Source: Casimicrobiaceae bacterium
GTDB taxonomy: Bacteria > Pseudomonadota > Gammaproteobacteria > Burkholderiales > Casimicrobiaceae
Assembly (NCBI GenBank): GCA_955652025.1
Contig: CATPAO010000035.1
Span: 1-17,450, forward strand
Reading direction: 5' to 3'
DNA: 17,450 nucleotides
Shown here: positions 1-8,204 of the stretch, in pieces
Numbering within the stretch: position 1 is the first letter of the stretch
Layout: each line of letters opens with the position of its first letter
Translations under genes and position numbers: made by a program
Notes under the pieces: generated by a model
Database searches by the model: none
What the model saw: only the letters and a program-made list of their open reading frames with translations
Told to the model about the DNA's origin: nothing

Positions 1-1084
1 CGGCGATGGCTACGGCGGTCTCGAGCATCGTTCCAGCACGAGCCTCCTGTGCCGTCGCGATAGCTTGCCGCCGCCGGGCATGACCGAGCCGACCGACGAC
101 TACGTGACGTTTCTCGGACTCGCCAGCCACGAATATTTTCACGCCTGGAACGTCAAGCGGATCAAGCCGCAGGCGTTCACGCCCTACGATCTGTCGCGCG
201 AAGGCTATACCCGGCAATTGTGGGCGTTCGAGGGCATCACGTCCTATTACGACGATCTCGCGCTGGTGCGTAGCGGCGTCGTCAAGCCGGACAAGTTTCT
301 CGAGCTCCTCGGGCGTTCGATCACTACCGTTCTTCGCACCCCGGGCCGGCAAGTCCAAAGTATCGCCGATTCGAGCTTCGATGCGTGGATCAAGTTTTAT
401 CGGCAGGACGAGAACTCGCCGAACGCCATGGTGAGCTACTACCAGAAGGGATCACTGATCGCCCTGGCGCTCGATCTGACTCTGCGTGAATCCGGTCTCG
501 CTTCGCTCGACGATGTGATGCGCGCGTTATACGAGCGATATGGCGTCCCGGGGATCGGCGTGCCCGAGGATGGCATTCAGGCAATAGCCTCCGAGCTTGG
601 GGGTCGCGATCTCGGCGATTTCTTCGCGCGCTACGTTTACGGCACCGAGGATCCGCCGCTCGCCGCATTGCTCGCCGGCCACGGCGTCAGGCTCGAGCTG
701 CGCTCGGCCGCGAACGCGAGCGACCGTGGCGGCAAGCCGGCCGGGCACGGAACGCCTGTCCGCGGCTGGATCGGCGCGAAGCTTGGAAACGATCTCAAGT
801 TGCAGCACGTGTACACCGATGGCCCGGCGGAGCATGCCGGACTCGCGCCGGGCGACACGTTGATCGCGTTCGATAACGTGAAGGCGTCTGCCGACGCGCT
901 GGCGCTGTTGCTACAGCGACGAGCGCCGGGCAGCAAGGTCGCCGTGCACGCGTTTCGTCGCGACGAGTTGATGCAAACCGAAATTGTGTTTGCCGCCGCC
1001 CCGCTCGACACCGGCTATCTGGCGGTCGACGCGGATGCGGCGCCCGCGATCGCCGAGCGGCGCGCGTCGTGGCTCGGTTCGTAG
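1..1084 (+). CDS. M61-family metallopeptidase with PDZ domain, 5' end missing
   Basis: This is the C-terminal part of a glycyl-aminopeptidase-like M61 zinc peptidase. The frame is open from the first bases of the window, so the N-terminal part, probably about 250 residues or more by family length, lies upstream. The fragment opens with GDGYGGLEHR, the GGLEH-type motif that precedes the active site in this family. The zinc-binding HEYFH motif is encoded at 128-142, and the likely third ligand is the glutamate of EGITSYYDD near 230. A PDZ domain follows, from about 740 to 1000, with the pattern GWIGAKL...GPAEHAGLAPGD. The catalytic residues visible here are intact. The TAG stop at 1082-1084 is only 10 bases from the end of the convergent PEBP-family gene. 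The family cleaves N-terminal residues, mostly Gly or Ala, from peptides. The substrate and location of this enzyme cannot be told from the fragment. Confidence 0.9.
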   Translation, partial: GDGYGGLEHRSSTSLLCRRDSLPPPGMTEPTDDYVTFLGLASHEYFHAWNVKRIKPQAFTPYDLSREGYTRQLWAFEGITSYYDDLALVRSGVVKPDKFLELLGRSITTVLRTPGRQVQSIADSSFDAWIKFYRQDENSPNAMVSYYQKGSLIALALDLTLRESGLASLDDVMRALYERYGVPGIGVPEDGIQAIASELGGRDLGDFFARYVYGTEDPPLAALLAGHGVRLELRSAANASDRGGKPAGHGTPVRGWIGAKLGNDLKLQHVYTDGPAEHAGLAPGDTLIAFDNVKASADALALLLQRRAPGSKVAVHAFRRDELMQTEIVFAAAPLDTGYLAVDADAAPAIAERRASWLGS

Positions 1085-1094
1085 CTCACCCGCG

Positions 1095-1724
1095 TTAGAG
1101 CGTCACCGACGGGTTGAGCGTGTAACGGCCGGTGATCGTCGCTTGCCCGAGCACGTGCCCGTGCATCGCACTTCGTGCCTCGGGGCCCGTGAATTTGCCG
1201 TCGACCGGCAGATGTTCCACGTCGAGCGCATACAGCGTGAACACGTAACGGTGCGCGATCGCGTCGTTCCACGGCGGACACGGCCCGTCGTAGCCGAAAT
1301 AGTCGCCGGCCATCGCCTTGTCGCCGGCGAACCATGCGGTGTAATCGTTGAGGCCGTGCCGCGCGCCGCGGGGCGCGTCGGGACCGGGCTTGCCGCGCGC
1401 GACGACGCCCTCCGCATGCGCGCCGCGCGCGATCTCCGACAGGCCCGGCGACAGATCGACCAGCACCCAATGGAAGAAATCAACCCGCGGCAGAGACGCC
1501 GGCACTACGCGGCCCTCCTGGTTGACGTCGTCGCCGCGCGAGGGGACATCGGGATCGTGGCAGATGAGCGCGAGCGAGCGCGTCCGCGGCGGCAGATCAG
1601 CCCAAGCGAAATCGGGATTGCGATTGGCGGCCAATCGCACGTGCGCCGCCTCGTCCATCACGCAAAACGCGAACTCGCCGGGAATCGGCGCCATATCGGC
1701 GAACGCCGTGGTCGAGAATTTCAT
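1095..1724 (-). CDS. YbhB/YbcL (PEBP, Raf kinase inhibitor-like) family protein
   Basis: This is a 209-residue phosphatidylethanolamine-binding-protein fold. The family's ligand-pocket motifs are present: DPDVPS at residues 57-62, HWVLVDL at 85-91, and the GYDGPCPPW stretch followed by HRYVFTLYALD from about 144 to 168. The bacterial YbhB/YbcL branch is small and soluble, and its physiological role is poorly defined. There is no signal peptide, so a cytoplasmic location is likely. It is the last gene of a minus-strand trio, 16 bases after the stop of the glutathione S-transferase gene. Only a weak ribosome binding site is visible before the ATG, which fits translation following that of the upstream gene. 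Family membership is clear, but no substrate or partner can be inferred. Confidence 0.9.
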   Translation of the reverse strand: MKFSTTAFADMAPIPGEFAFCVMDEAAHVRLAANRNPDFAWADLPPRTRSLALICHDPDVPSRGDDVNQEGRVVPASLPRVDFFHWVLVDLSPGLSEIARGAHAEGVVARGKPGPDAPRGARHGLNDYTAWFAGDKAMAGDYFGYDGPCPPWNDAIAHRYVFTLYALDVEHLPVDGKFTGPEARSAMHGHVLGQATITGRYTLNPSVTL

Positions 1725-1740
1725 GGGCGCGCGCTCGCGG

Positions 1741-2385
1741 TTATTTTTTCCAATGCGGCGGGATCGTCTTGTCGAAATACGGCAGCGCTTCGATGCGTCC
1801 CTTCCACGCCTTGAGCTGCGGCGTCAGCATGCCGTTCGCATCGAGATCGGGCAGCTTGTTCTCGGAGCGATGCACGAACGCGAGCAGCGGATAGAACGCA
1901 AAATCCGCGGCCGACAGCGGACCGGCGAGAAAATCGCCGCGCATGGCGTTGGTGAACGTTCCGTACTCCTCGACAATGCCCTTGCGCGCTTCGGCGATCT
2001 TGGCCGGATCGCGCTCTTCCGGCTTTTTCGAAAACGCCTGGTCGGTGAGCGGATCGAGCGCCTTGTCGAAATAGTCGACTTCCATGACCAACCGCCGAAC
2101 CCGCGCGCGGCTCTTGATGTCGCCGGGAAACAGCGCCTGCCCGCGCTCCGGATACGCCTCGTCCAGATATTCGACGATCGCGTTGGATTCGTAGAGCGTG
2201 AAATCGCCGTCGGTCAGCGTCGGCACGTGGTGCCGCGGGTTCAACGCGATGAACTCGGGCTTGCGCGTGTCGCCGGCCGAGAAGGACAGCACCTTGAGTT
2301 CGTACGGGAGCGCCTTGTGCTCGAGCGCGAGTTGCACGCGCCAAGCGTAGGGTGAACCCGAACCGTAATAGAGCGTGATGGCCAT
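1741..2385 (-). CDS. Glutathione S-transferase family protein
   Basis: This 214-residue protein has the length of a typical cytosolic glutathione S-transferase. The N-terminal thioredoxin-like domain starts with the first strand ITLYYGSGSPYAWRVQLAL and carries Ser11-Pro12 near the glutathione thiol site. The cis-proline motif HVPTL is at residues 53-57, and the glutathione-binding ESNAIVEYL is at 66-74. An all-helical C-terminal domain follows from about residue 92. Known members conjugate glutathione to electrophiles or act as peroxidases or isomerases. The subclass cannot be fixed from the sequence alone. The start codon lies one base after the stop of the PhaM-like gene (TGA-C-ATG), so the two are very likely translationally coupled. 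The PEBP-family gene follows in the same unit. Confidence 0.92.
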   Translation of the reverse strand: MAITLYYGSGSPYAWRVQLALEHKALPYELKVLSFSAGDTRKPEFIALNPRHHVPTLTDGDFTLYESNAIVEYLDEAYPERGQALFPGDIKSRARVRRLVMEVDYFDKALDPLTDQAFSKKPEERDPAKIAEARKGIVEEYGTFTNAMRGDFLAGPLSAADFAFYPLLAFVHRSENKLPDLDANGMLTPQLKAWKGRIEALPYFDKTIPPHWKK

Positions 2386-2386
2386 G

Positions 2387-2779
2387 TCATCCTTTGCGTG
2401 ATGGAGGGTCGGATCGGCGCGTCGACGGCGCGTGCGCGGCGCGCATCGCCTCCAGCGACGCCTTCTGCAATTCGAGCGTTTTGATGCTCATCTGCGTCAT
2501 GCTCAAGCTCATCGCGAGCCACCCTTCGATGACCCGGAGCTCGTTGATCTTGCGCTCGACCTCGGCCGGATCGAGCGCCGCGAACATCGCCGCCGGGTTG
2601 GGGAACGGCATGCCGGTCATCGACGGCGCTCCGCCGCCTTCGAGCGCGGCCGGCATGCCGAAGCCCGGCATCGGAATGCCGAACGGATTCCACATCTTTT
2701 GCATGAACGCCATGGCGTCCTGCGGCGTGAACGGCGGATCGCCGCCGCCCGCGGGCGGTTTCGTGGCATCGGCACTCAT
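2387..2779 (-). CDS. phaM: PhaM-like polyhydroxyalkanoate granule-associated regulatory protein
   Basis: This is a 130-residue protein. Its core, residues 70-112, runs DPAEVERKINELRVIEGWL, then a Met/Leu-rich helix ending TLELQKASLEAM, and resembles the PhaM domain of polyhydroxyalkanoate producers. An N-terminal FMQKMWNPFGIPMPG segment, residues 25-39, matches the short motif that opens PhaM proteins. PhaM binds the PHA synthase PhaC and links granules to the nucleoid. I chose the ATG at 2779 because GGGAGA lies six bases upstream of it. The frame stays open for 53 more codons, but these cross the divergent promoter region and look non-coding. The C-terminus (STRRSDPPSRKG) is short and only mildly basic, without the long lysine/alanine/proline tail of Ralstonia PhaM, so DNA binding is doubtful. 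No PHA synthesis gene is nearby. Confidence 0.7.
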   Translation of the reverse strand: MSADATKPPAGGGDPPFTPQDAMAFMQKMWNPFGIPMPGFGMPAALEGGGAPSMTGMPFPNPAAMFAALDPAEVERKINELRVIEGWLAMSLSMTQMSIKTLELQKASLEAMRAAHAPSTRRSDPPSRKG

Positions 2780-2789
2780 GGGTTCTCCC
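2780..2789 (-). promoter_or_regulatory. Ribosome binding site that sets the phaM-like start
   Basis: Read on the minus strand, GGGAGA stands six bases before the ATG at 2779. No comparable site precedes the upstream in-frame ATG at 2938, so the 130-residue form is preferred over the 183-residue open frame. Confidence 0.6.
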
Positions 2790-2809
2790 GCACAACGACG
2801 GACGAAGCA

Positions 2810-2822
2810 CCCCGAATCGGGG
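2810..2822. promoter_or_regulatory. Perfect palindrome in divergent promoter region, candidate operator
   Basis: CCCCGAATCGGGG is a perfect inverted repeat with 6-base arms around a central A. It lies in the 76-base region between the divergent phaM-like gene and the FAD dehydrogenase gene. It would sit about 33-45 bases upstream of the transcription start predicted for the dehydrogenase, where a regulator could cover the -35 region. Its role as an operator is inferred from position and symmetry only. I do not recognise it as the site of a named regulator. Confidence 0.4.
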
Positions 2823-2841
2823 AAACGAACGCTCTTTGCGC

Positions 2842-2855
2842 TAATATCCTGCGCC
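2842..2855 (+). promoter_or_regulatory. -10-like box of a leaderless-type promoter for the FAD dehydrogenase
   Basis: TAATAT at 2842-2847 stands eight bases before the ATG at 2856. A transcription start six to eight bases after a -10 box would fall at or within a couple of bases of the ATG. The bases between (CCTGCGCC) contain no Shine-Dalgarno sequence. No clear -35 hexamer was found. Confidence 0.45.
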
Positions 2856-4271
<1,416 letters not shown>

Positions 4272-4281
4272 GGGACATTCG

Positions 4282-4530
4282 TTGAGCAAGTTCATTTTCT
4301 GGATCGTCGTCGTGTTCGTCGTGCTGTTCGTCGTGCGGCTTCTGAATGTCGCGAAGGCGCGACGGAGTGCCGAGGCTCCGCCCACGGCACCGCGCGACAA
4401 GGAAGTCGCGGCGTCGATGGTCCGTTGCATTGAATGCGGCGTCTATTTGCCGAAAGCCGACGCGCGGCTTTTGCCGCAGGGGTTCGGCTGCGGGGATCCG
4501 AACTGCGCGCATCGTGCCAGGCCGCGCTGA
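4282..4530 (+). CDS. PP0621-family small membrane protein with Cys-rich C-terminus
   Basis: This is an 82-residue protein of the PP0621 type often found directly upstream of pilS in beta- and gammaproteobacteria. Residues 4-21 form one hydrophobic transmembrane helix. A short linker leads to a metal-binding-like tail, VRCIECGVYLPKADA at residues 48-62, then GCGDPNCAHR at 69-78. Candidate ligands are Cys49, Cys52, Cys70, Cys75 and His77. The start is a TTG at 4282, supported by GAGGG at 4270-4274 with a seven-base spacer; the family N-terminus begins here. An ATG-like extension to 4240 would overlap the end of the dehydrogenase gene and is not needed. The gene lies 10 bases after that gene and 4 bases before pilS. 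The family's function is not established. Confidence 0.8.
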   Translation: MSKFIFWIVVVFVVLFVVRLLNVAKARRSAEAPPTAPRDKEVAASMVRCIECGVYLPKADARLLPQGFGCGDPNCAHRARPR

Positions 4531-4534
4531 GCCT

Positions 4535-6193
4535 ATGGCCGTCGTCGACCACAATCTGCAGGAACCTCGACCGGCAATCCCGCCGTTCGAGCCGCCGCCA
4601 TTACCGGCGGCGATCACCGACTCGGCACGACGGATCCTGTGGATTGTCGGTATCTATCGCGCCGTCTGCGGCGCCGTGCTGCTTGGTGTCGCGCTCCTGC
4701 TGGATCTCAAGGACCTCAATGTCGCGACGCCGCACGCGTTCGTGATCGCGGCGGGGCTCTACTTTTTATACGCATTGGGCGCGTTCTGGTGGGTGCAGCG
4801 AGAGCCGCTGCCGATGCCGCTGCCGCAAACGTTGCTGGCGCTCCTGGCGGGCGACGTGTTCTTCCTGTCGTTGGTAATGACCGCCGGCGGCAGCACTGGC
4901 GCGCCGTTGCCGATCCTGCTGTTTCCGCAGCTTGCCGCAAGCGGCTGGCTGCTGCGCACGCGCACCGGCTTTTTCCACGCCGCGTTCGCGACGGTGGTCC
5001 TGCTGGGCCTCGAGACCTATCGCCTGATGGGTGGGGGCAGCGGCGTGGCGCCGCTGTTCCAGACCGGTCTCATCTGCTTCGGCTATTTTGCGACGGTCGG
5101 CATCGCGGTTGCGCTCGGCGGTTACACAAAGTTGTCGGAGGACCTGGCCGCGCAGCGCGGCATCGACATCGCCAATCTCGAGCAGGTCAATCGCCTCATC
5201 ATCCAGGACATGCAGGATGGCGTGCTGGTCGTCGATTTGAACGGCGTCGTGCGCGGACATAACGCCCAGGTGACGCGGCTGCTCGGCGGCTTCGGCCGGA
5301 TGCGCGGCGGCATGCGTTTGTCTGAGTTCTCCGCCACGCTGCACGATTATTGGCGGCGTTGGACCGAGGACGATACGGAGACCCTGCCGCCGTTCAAGGT
5401 CGAAGGGACGCAGCGGTTGTTGCGTGTGCGCTTGGTGCGCATCGGCTCCGGTTTGAACGGCGGTACGTTGATCTACCTCGAGGACCTCGGACGCGCCCAG
5501 TCGGAAGCGCAGCAGATCAAGCTGGCGGCGCTCGGCCGGCTCACCGCGTCGATCGCGCACGAGGTTCGCAATCCGCTGTCGGCGATCAACCAGGCGGCGC
5601 AACTGCTCGAGGAAGACCGCGCGGTATCGCCGTCGGGCGAGCGGCTGCTCGGCATGATCCGCAACAATGCAAAGCGGATCGACCGGATCGTCGGCGAAGT
5701 GCTGCAACTCAATCGCCGCGACCGGCAGCAACCGGAAGCGATCGTACTCCGCGACTTTATGACAACGCTATGCGACGAAATCGCCCATGCGGAACATATT
5801 CGGAAAGGCGATCTCGTGATCGGGATCGTCGACGACGCCACGGTGATCTTCGACCGCGGTCACTTGAACCAGATCGTGTGGAACCTGGTGCGCAACGCAT
5901 GGCAGCACTGCCAGAAGAAGGAGGGTAGCATCACCATCGTCGGCCGCGCGGGCTACATGGGCGACGCCGTGATATGCGAGCTCAACGACGACGGTCCGGG
6001 CATCCCGCCCGAGGCGCGCGGGCACATCTTCGAGCCGTTCTTTACGACGCGGCCGGGCGGAACCGGGCTCGGGCTCTACATCGCCCGTGAGCTGGCCGAC
6101 GCGAACGGCGCGGCGCTCGAACTGTTGCCCAAAGGCCCGGGTGCGCACTTTCGCCTGACGCTGAAACGGGCGATGCCGTCCCCACAGGCATAG
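4535..6193 (+). CDS. pilS: PilS, membrane sensor histidine kinase of the type IV pilus two-component system
   Basis: This is a 552-residue kinase that phosphorylates the response regulator encoded next to it. A proline-rich N-terminal segment is followed by about six hydrophobic helices between residues 33 and 196, as in PilS. A PAS-like sensor region spans about residues 213-320 (IIQDMQDGVLVVDLNGVVRG). The HisKA domain carries the phosphoacceptor His342 in SIAHEVRNPLSA. The ATPase domain has the N box HLNQIVWNLVRNAWQH (443-458), the G1 box DDGPGIP (485-491), the F box IFEPFFTT (498-505) and the G2 box GGTGLGLYIAREL (508-520), so the kinase should be active. In Pseudomonas, PilS senses pilin in the membrane. 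The ATG is four bases after the PP0621-type gene; the open frame before it is only a shadow of that gene. Confidence 0.95.
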   Translation: MAVVDHNLQEPRPAIPPFEPPPLPAAITDSARRILWIVGIYRAVCGAVLLGVALLLDLKDLNVATPHAFVIAAGLYFLYALGAFWWVQREPLPMPLPQTLLALLAGDVFFLSLVMTAGGSTGAPLPILLFPQLAASGWLLRTRTGFFHAAFATVVLLGLETYRLMGGGSGVAPLFQTGLICFGYFATVGIAVALGGYTKLSEDLAAQRGIDIANLEQVNRLIIQDMQDGVLVVDLNGVVRGHNAQVTRLLGGFGRMRGGMRLSEFSATLHDYWRRWTEDDTETLPPFKVEGTQRLLRVRLVRIGSGLNGGTLIYLEDLGRAQSEAQQIKLAALGRLTASIAHEVRNPLSAINQAAQLLEEDRAVSPSGERLLGMIRNNAKRIDRIVGEVLQLNRRDRQQPEAIVLRDFMTTLCDEIAHAEHIRKGDLVIGIVDDATVIFDRGHLNQIVWNLVRNAWQHCQKKEGSITIVGRAGYMGDAVICELNDDGPGIPPEARGHIFEPFFTTRPGGTGLGLYIARELADANGAALELLPKGPGAHFRLTLKRAMPSPQA

Positions 6194-6224
6194 AATAGGG
6201 AGTTGTCACCCGACACTAATAATC

Positions 6225-7562
6225 ATGTCACGCAGAATCCGCGGCCAACCCAAAGTCCTCGTCGTCGATGACGAACCCGACCTTCTGGAGCTCTTGGAGC
6301 TGACGCTTTCACGGATGGGGCTCGACACGACGCGGGCCGAATCGGTCAACGACGCGCTGCGCGCGCTCGACCGCGAGCCGTTCGATCTGTGCCTCACCGA
6401 CATGCGGCTGCCCGACGGCGAGGGCCTTCGCGTCGTCGAGTACATCACGCAAAAAGCGATGGACGTGCCCATCGCGGTGATCACGGCGTTCGGCAGCGCC
6501 GAGAATGCCGTCGCCGCGCTCAAGGCCGGCGCGTTCGATTACCTGTCGAAGCCGGTCGCGCTCGAGCAATTGCGCGCGCTGGTCAAGCAGGCGCTCAAGG
6601 TGCCGGAAAAGGTGCAGCCGGCGACGAGCTACCAGCTCTTGGGCGAAGGGCCCGCGATGCAGCAGGTGCGCGGGCTGATCGATCGGCTCGCGAAAAGCCA
6701 GGCGCCGGTGTTCATCAACGGCGAATCGGGAAGCGGCAAGGAGCTTGCAGCGCGGATGATCCATTTGAAGGGACCGCGCGCGGAGCAACCGTTCATCGCG
6801 GTCAACTGCGGCGCGATCCCCGAGAACCTGATGGAAAGCGAGTTCTTCGGCTACAAGAAGGGGGCGTTCACCGGGGCCGAAGGCGATCGCGACGGTTTCT
6901 TTCAGGCCGCCACCGGCGGCACGCTGTTCCTCGACGAGGTCGCCGATCTTCCGCTTGCGATGCAGGTCAAACTGCTGCGCGCAATCCAGGAAAAGAAAGT
7001 GCGCAAGGTCGGCGCCACGACCGAGGAGCCGGTCGATTCGCGGATCATCAGCGCGACGCACAAGCGGCTTTCGGCGCTCGTCGAAAGCGGCGAATTCCGG
7101 CAGGACCTGTATTACCGATTGCACGTCATCGAGCTGGCGATGCCCTCCTTGCGCGAAATGCGGGAGGACATTCCGCTGATCGCGAACGCGATACTCGCTA
7201 AGCTGTCGCGCAGCGGAAACGCCGCGCTGGAGCCCGAATCGGTCGTCGCGCTCGAGCGCTACCCGTTTCCAGGCAACGTGCGCGAGCTGGAGAATATCCT
7301 CGAGCGCGGGCTCTCGCTGGCCGCCGATGCGCAACACATCAACCCCGAGGATTTGCACCTCACGCCGGTCGCCGACGAGACCGATGCCAACATCCCCGCC
7401 GGCGAAAAATGGCCGCTGCAGGATTATCTCGATCGGGTGGAGCGCCAAGCGATCAACGAGGCACTCGAAAAGACGCGCTACAACCGGACGGCCGCGGCAA
7501 AGCTCCTCGGCATCACGTTTCGCGCGATGCGCTACCGGATGGAGCGCCTCGGCATCAAGTGA
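6225..7562 (+). CDS. pilR: PilR, sigma-54-dependent response regulator of type IV pilus genes
   Basis: This is a 445-residue NtrC-type activator. The receiver domain (residues 9-125) has the acidic pair Asp15-Asp16, phosphoacceptor Asp59 in LCLTDMRLPDG, and Lys109. The AAA+ domain has the Walker A GESGSGKE (166-173), the sigma-54-contacting GAFTGA loop (213-218) and the Walker B LFLDEV (234-239). A Fis-type helix-turn-helix ends the protein (YNRTAAAKLLGITFRAMRYR). Domain order, length and position after PilS identify it as PilR, which activates pilin transcription in characterised species; no pilin gene is in this window. The ATG at 6225 is the only plausible start in the 31-base gap, yet the nearest GGGAG (6198-6202) is 22 bases away and TAATAATC directly precedes the ATG, so initiation is unusual. 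Confidence 0.96.
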   Translation: MSRRIRGQPKVLVVDDEPDLLELLELTLSRMGLDTTRAESVNDALRALDREPFDLCLTDMRLPDGEGLRVVEYITQKAMDVPIAVITAFGSAENAVAALKAGAFDYLSKPVALEQLRALVKQALKVPEKVQPATSYQLLGEGPAMQQVRGLIDRLAKSQAPVFINGESGSGKELAARMIHLKGPRAEQPFIAVNCGAIPENLMESEFFGYKKGAFTGAEGDRDGFFQAATGGTLFLDEVADLPLAMQVKLLRAIQEKKVRKVGATTEEPVDSRIISATHKRLSALVESGEFRQDLYYRLHVIELAMPSLREMREDIPLIANAILAKLSRSGNAALEPESVVALERYPFPGNVRELENILERGLSLAADAQHINPEDLHLTPVADETDANIPAGEKWPLQDYLDRVERQAINEALEKTRYNRTAAAKLLGITFRAMRYRMERLGIK

Positions 7563-8137
7563 GAACCCGGCGACGCGAAGGCGCGCGGCTCACGATCGAT
7601 GCCGCAGGCCGGGCGTCGATCGCACGCTTCATCGCTTCGCCGAATTGCGATGCGCGCCCCGACGGCGTCGCGATCACGCTCGCCGTCGTCCACGGCATTG
7701 CGCTCCCCCCTGGCGAGTTCGGCGGCCCGGGTATCGTCGAATTATTCACGAATCGACTCGATCCGGCGGCGGACCCGTCCTATCCATCCATCGTCGATTT
7801 GCGCGTGTCGGCCCATTTCGTGATCCGCCGCGGCGGGGAACTGCTCCAGTTCGTCCCCTGCCGCGAGCGGGCGTGGCATGCCGGCGTGTCGAGCTGGCAG
7901 GGACGTGAGCGCTGCAATGACTTCTCGGTGGGGATCGAGCTCGAGGGCACCGACACGAGGCCTTACGGAGCGTCCCAATACGCGATGCTGGCGCGGCTCC
8001 TGAAGGCGCTGTATCGGCGCTATGCGATCAGCCACGTCGTCGGACATAGCGACATCGCGCCCGGCCGCAAAACCGACCCGGGACCGGCGTTCGACTGGGG
8101 CCGGCTCGCGCGTCTCATCGCGCGCAAACACCGCTGA
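7559..8137 (+). CDS. ampD: AmpD, 1,6-anhydro-N-acetylmuramoyl-L-alanine amidase
   Basis: This is a 192-residue cytoplasmic zinc amidase that removes the peptide from 1,6-anhydromuropeptides during cell-wall recycling, and so keeps inducers of AmpR-controlled beta-lactamases low. The Amidase_2 fold is shown by VVHGIALPPGEFGG at residues 43-56, SAHFVIRRGGELLQFVP at 84-100, AWHAGVSSWQGR at 105-116, NDFSVGIELEGTD at 120-132 and HVVGHSDIAPGRKTDPGPAFDW at 159-180. Likely zinc ligands are His45, His163 and Asp173, with Lys171 near the active site. The GTG start at 7559 overlaps the pilR stop by four bases (GTGA). The frame is open upstream, but only across pilR, and the family N-terminus fits the GTG. 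No signal peptide is present, in keeping with AmpD rather than a periplasmic amidase. Confidence 0.94.
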   Translation: MRTRRREGARLTIDAAGRASIARFIASPNCDARPDGVAITLAVVHGIALPPGEFGGPGIVELFTNRLDPAADPSYPSIVDLRVSAHFVIRRGGELLQFVPCRERAWHAGVSSWQGRERCNDFSVGIELEGTDTRPYGASQYAMLARLLKALYRRYAISHVVGHSDIAPGRKTDPGPAFDWGRLARLIARKHR

Positions 8138-8189
8138 GGGCCCAGCGAACAACCGGGAACCAGGCTTCGGCCCGGCCTCGGTTTCGGGG

Positions 8190-8204
8190 TATAATCGATT
8201 GTTT
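8190..8204 (+). promoter_or_regulatory. Consensus -10 box of a leaderless-type promoter for yciB
   Basis: A perfect TATAAT lies at 8190-8195, nine bases before the yciB ATG at 8205. Predicted initiation at about 8202 would leave a leader of only a few bases. The intervening CGATTGTTT holds no Shine-Dalgarno sequence. No good -35 hexamer is visible at the expected 16-18 base spacing; the best is TTCGGC at 8166-8171. The box lies in the 67-base gap after ampD, so yciB-bolA-PpiC probably forms its own transcription unit. Confidence 0.6.

Noticed and set aside
2394..2855. An N-terminal extension of the FAD dehydrogenase frame
   Set aside because: It runs antisense to the phaM-like gene, and the family N-terminus begins at 2856.
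6309..7448. A 379-codon minus-strand open frame inside pilR
   Set aside because: It is fully antisense to a complete PilR with intact motifs; composition is that of a shadow frame.
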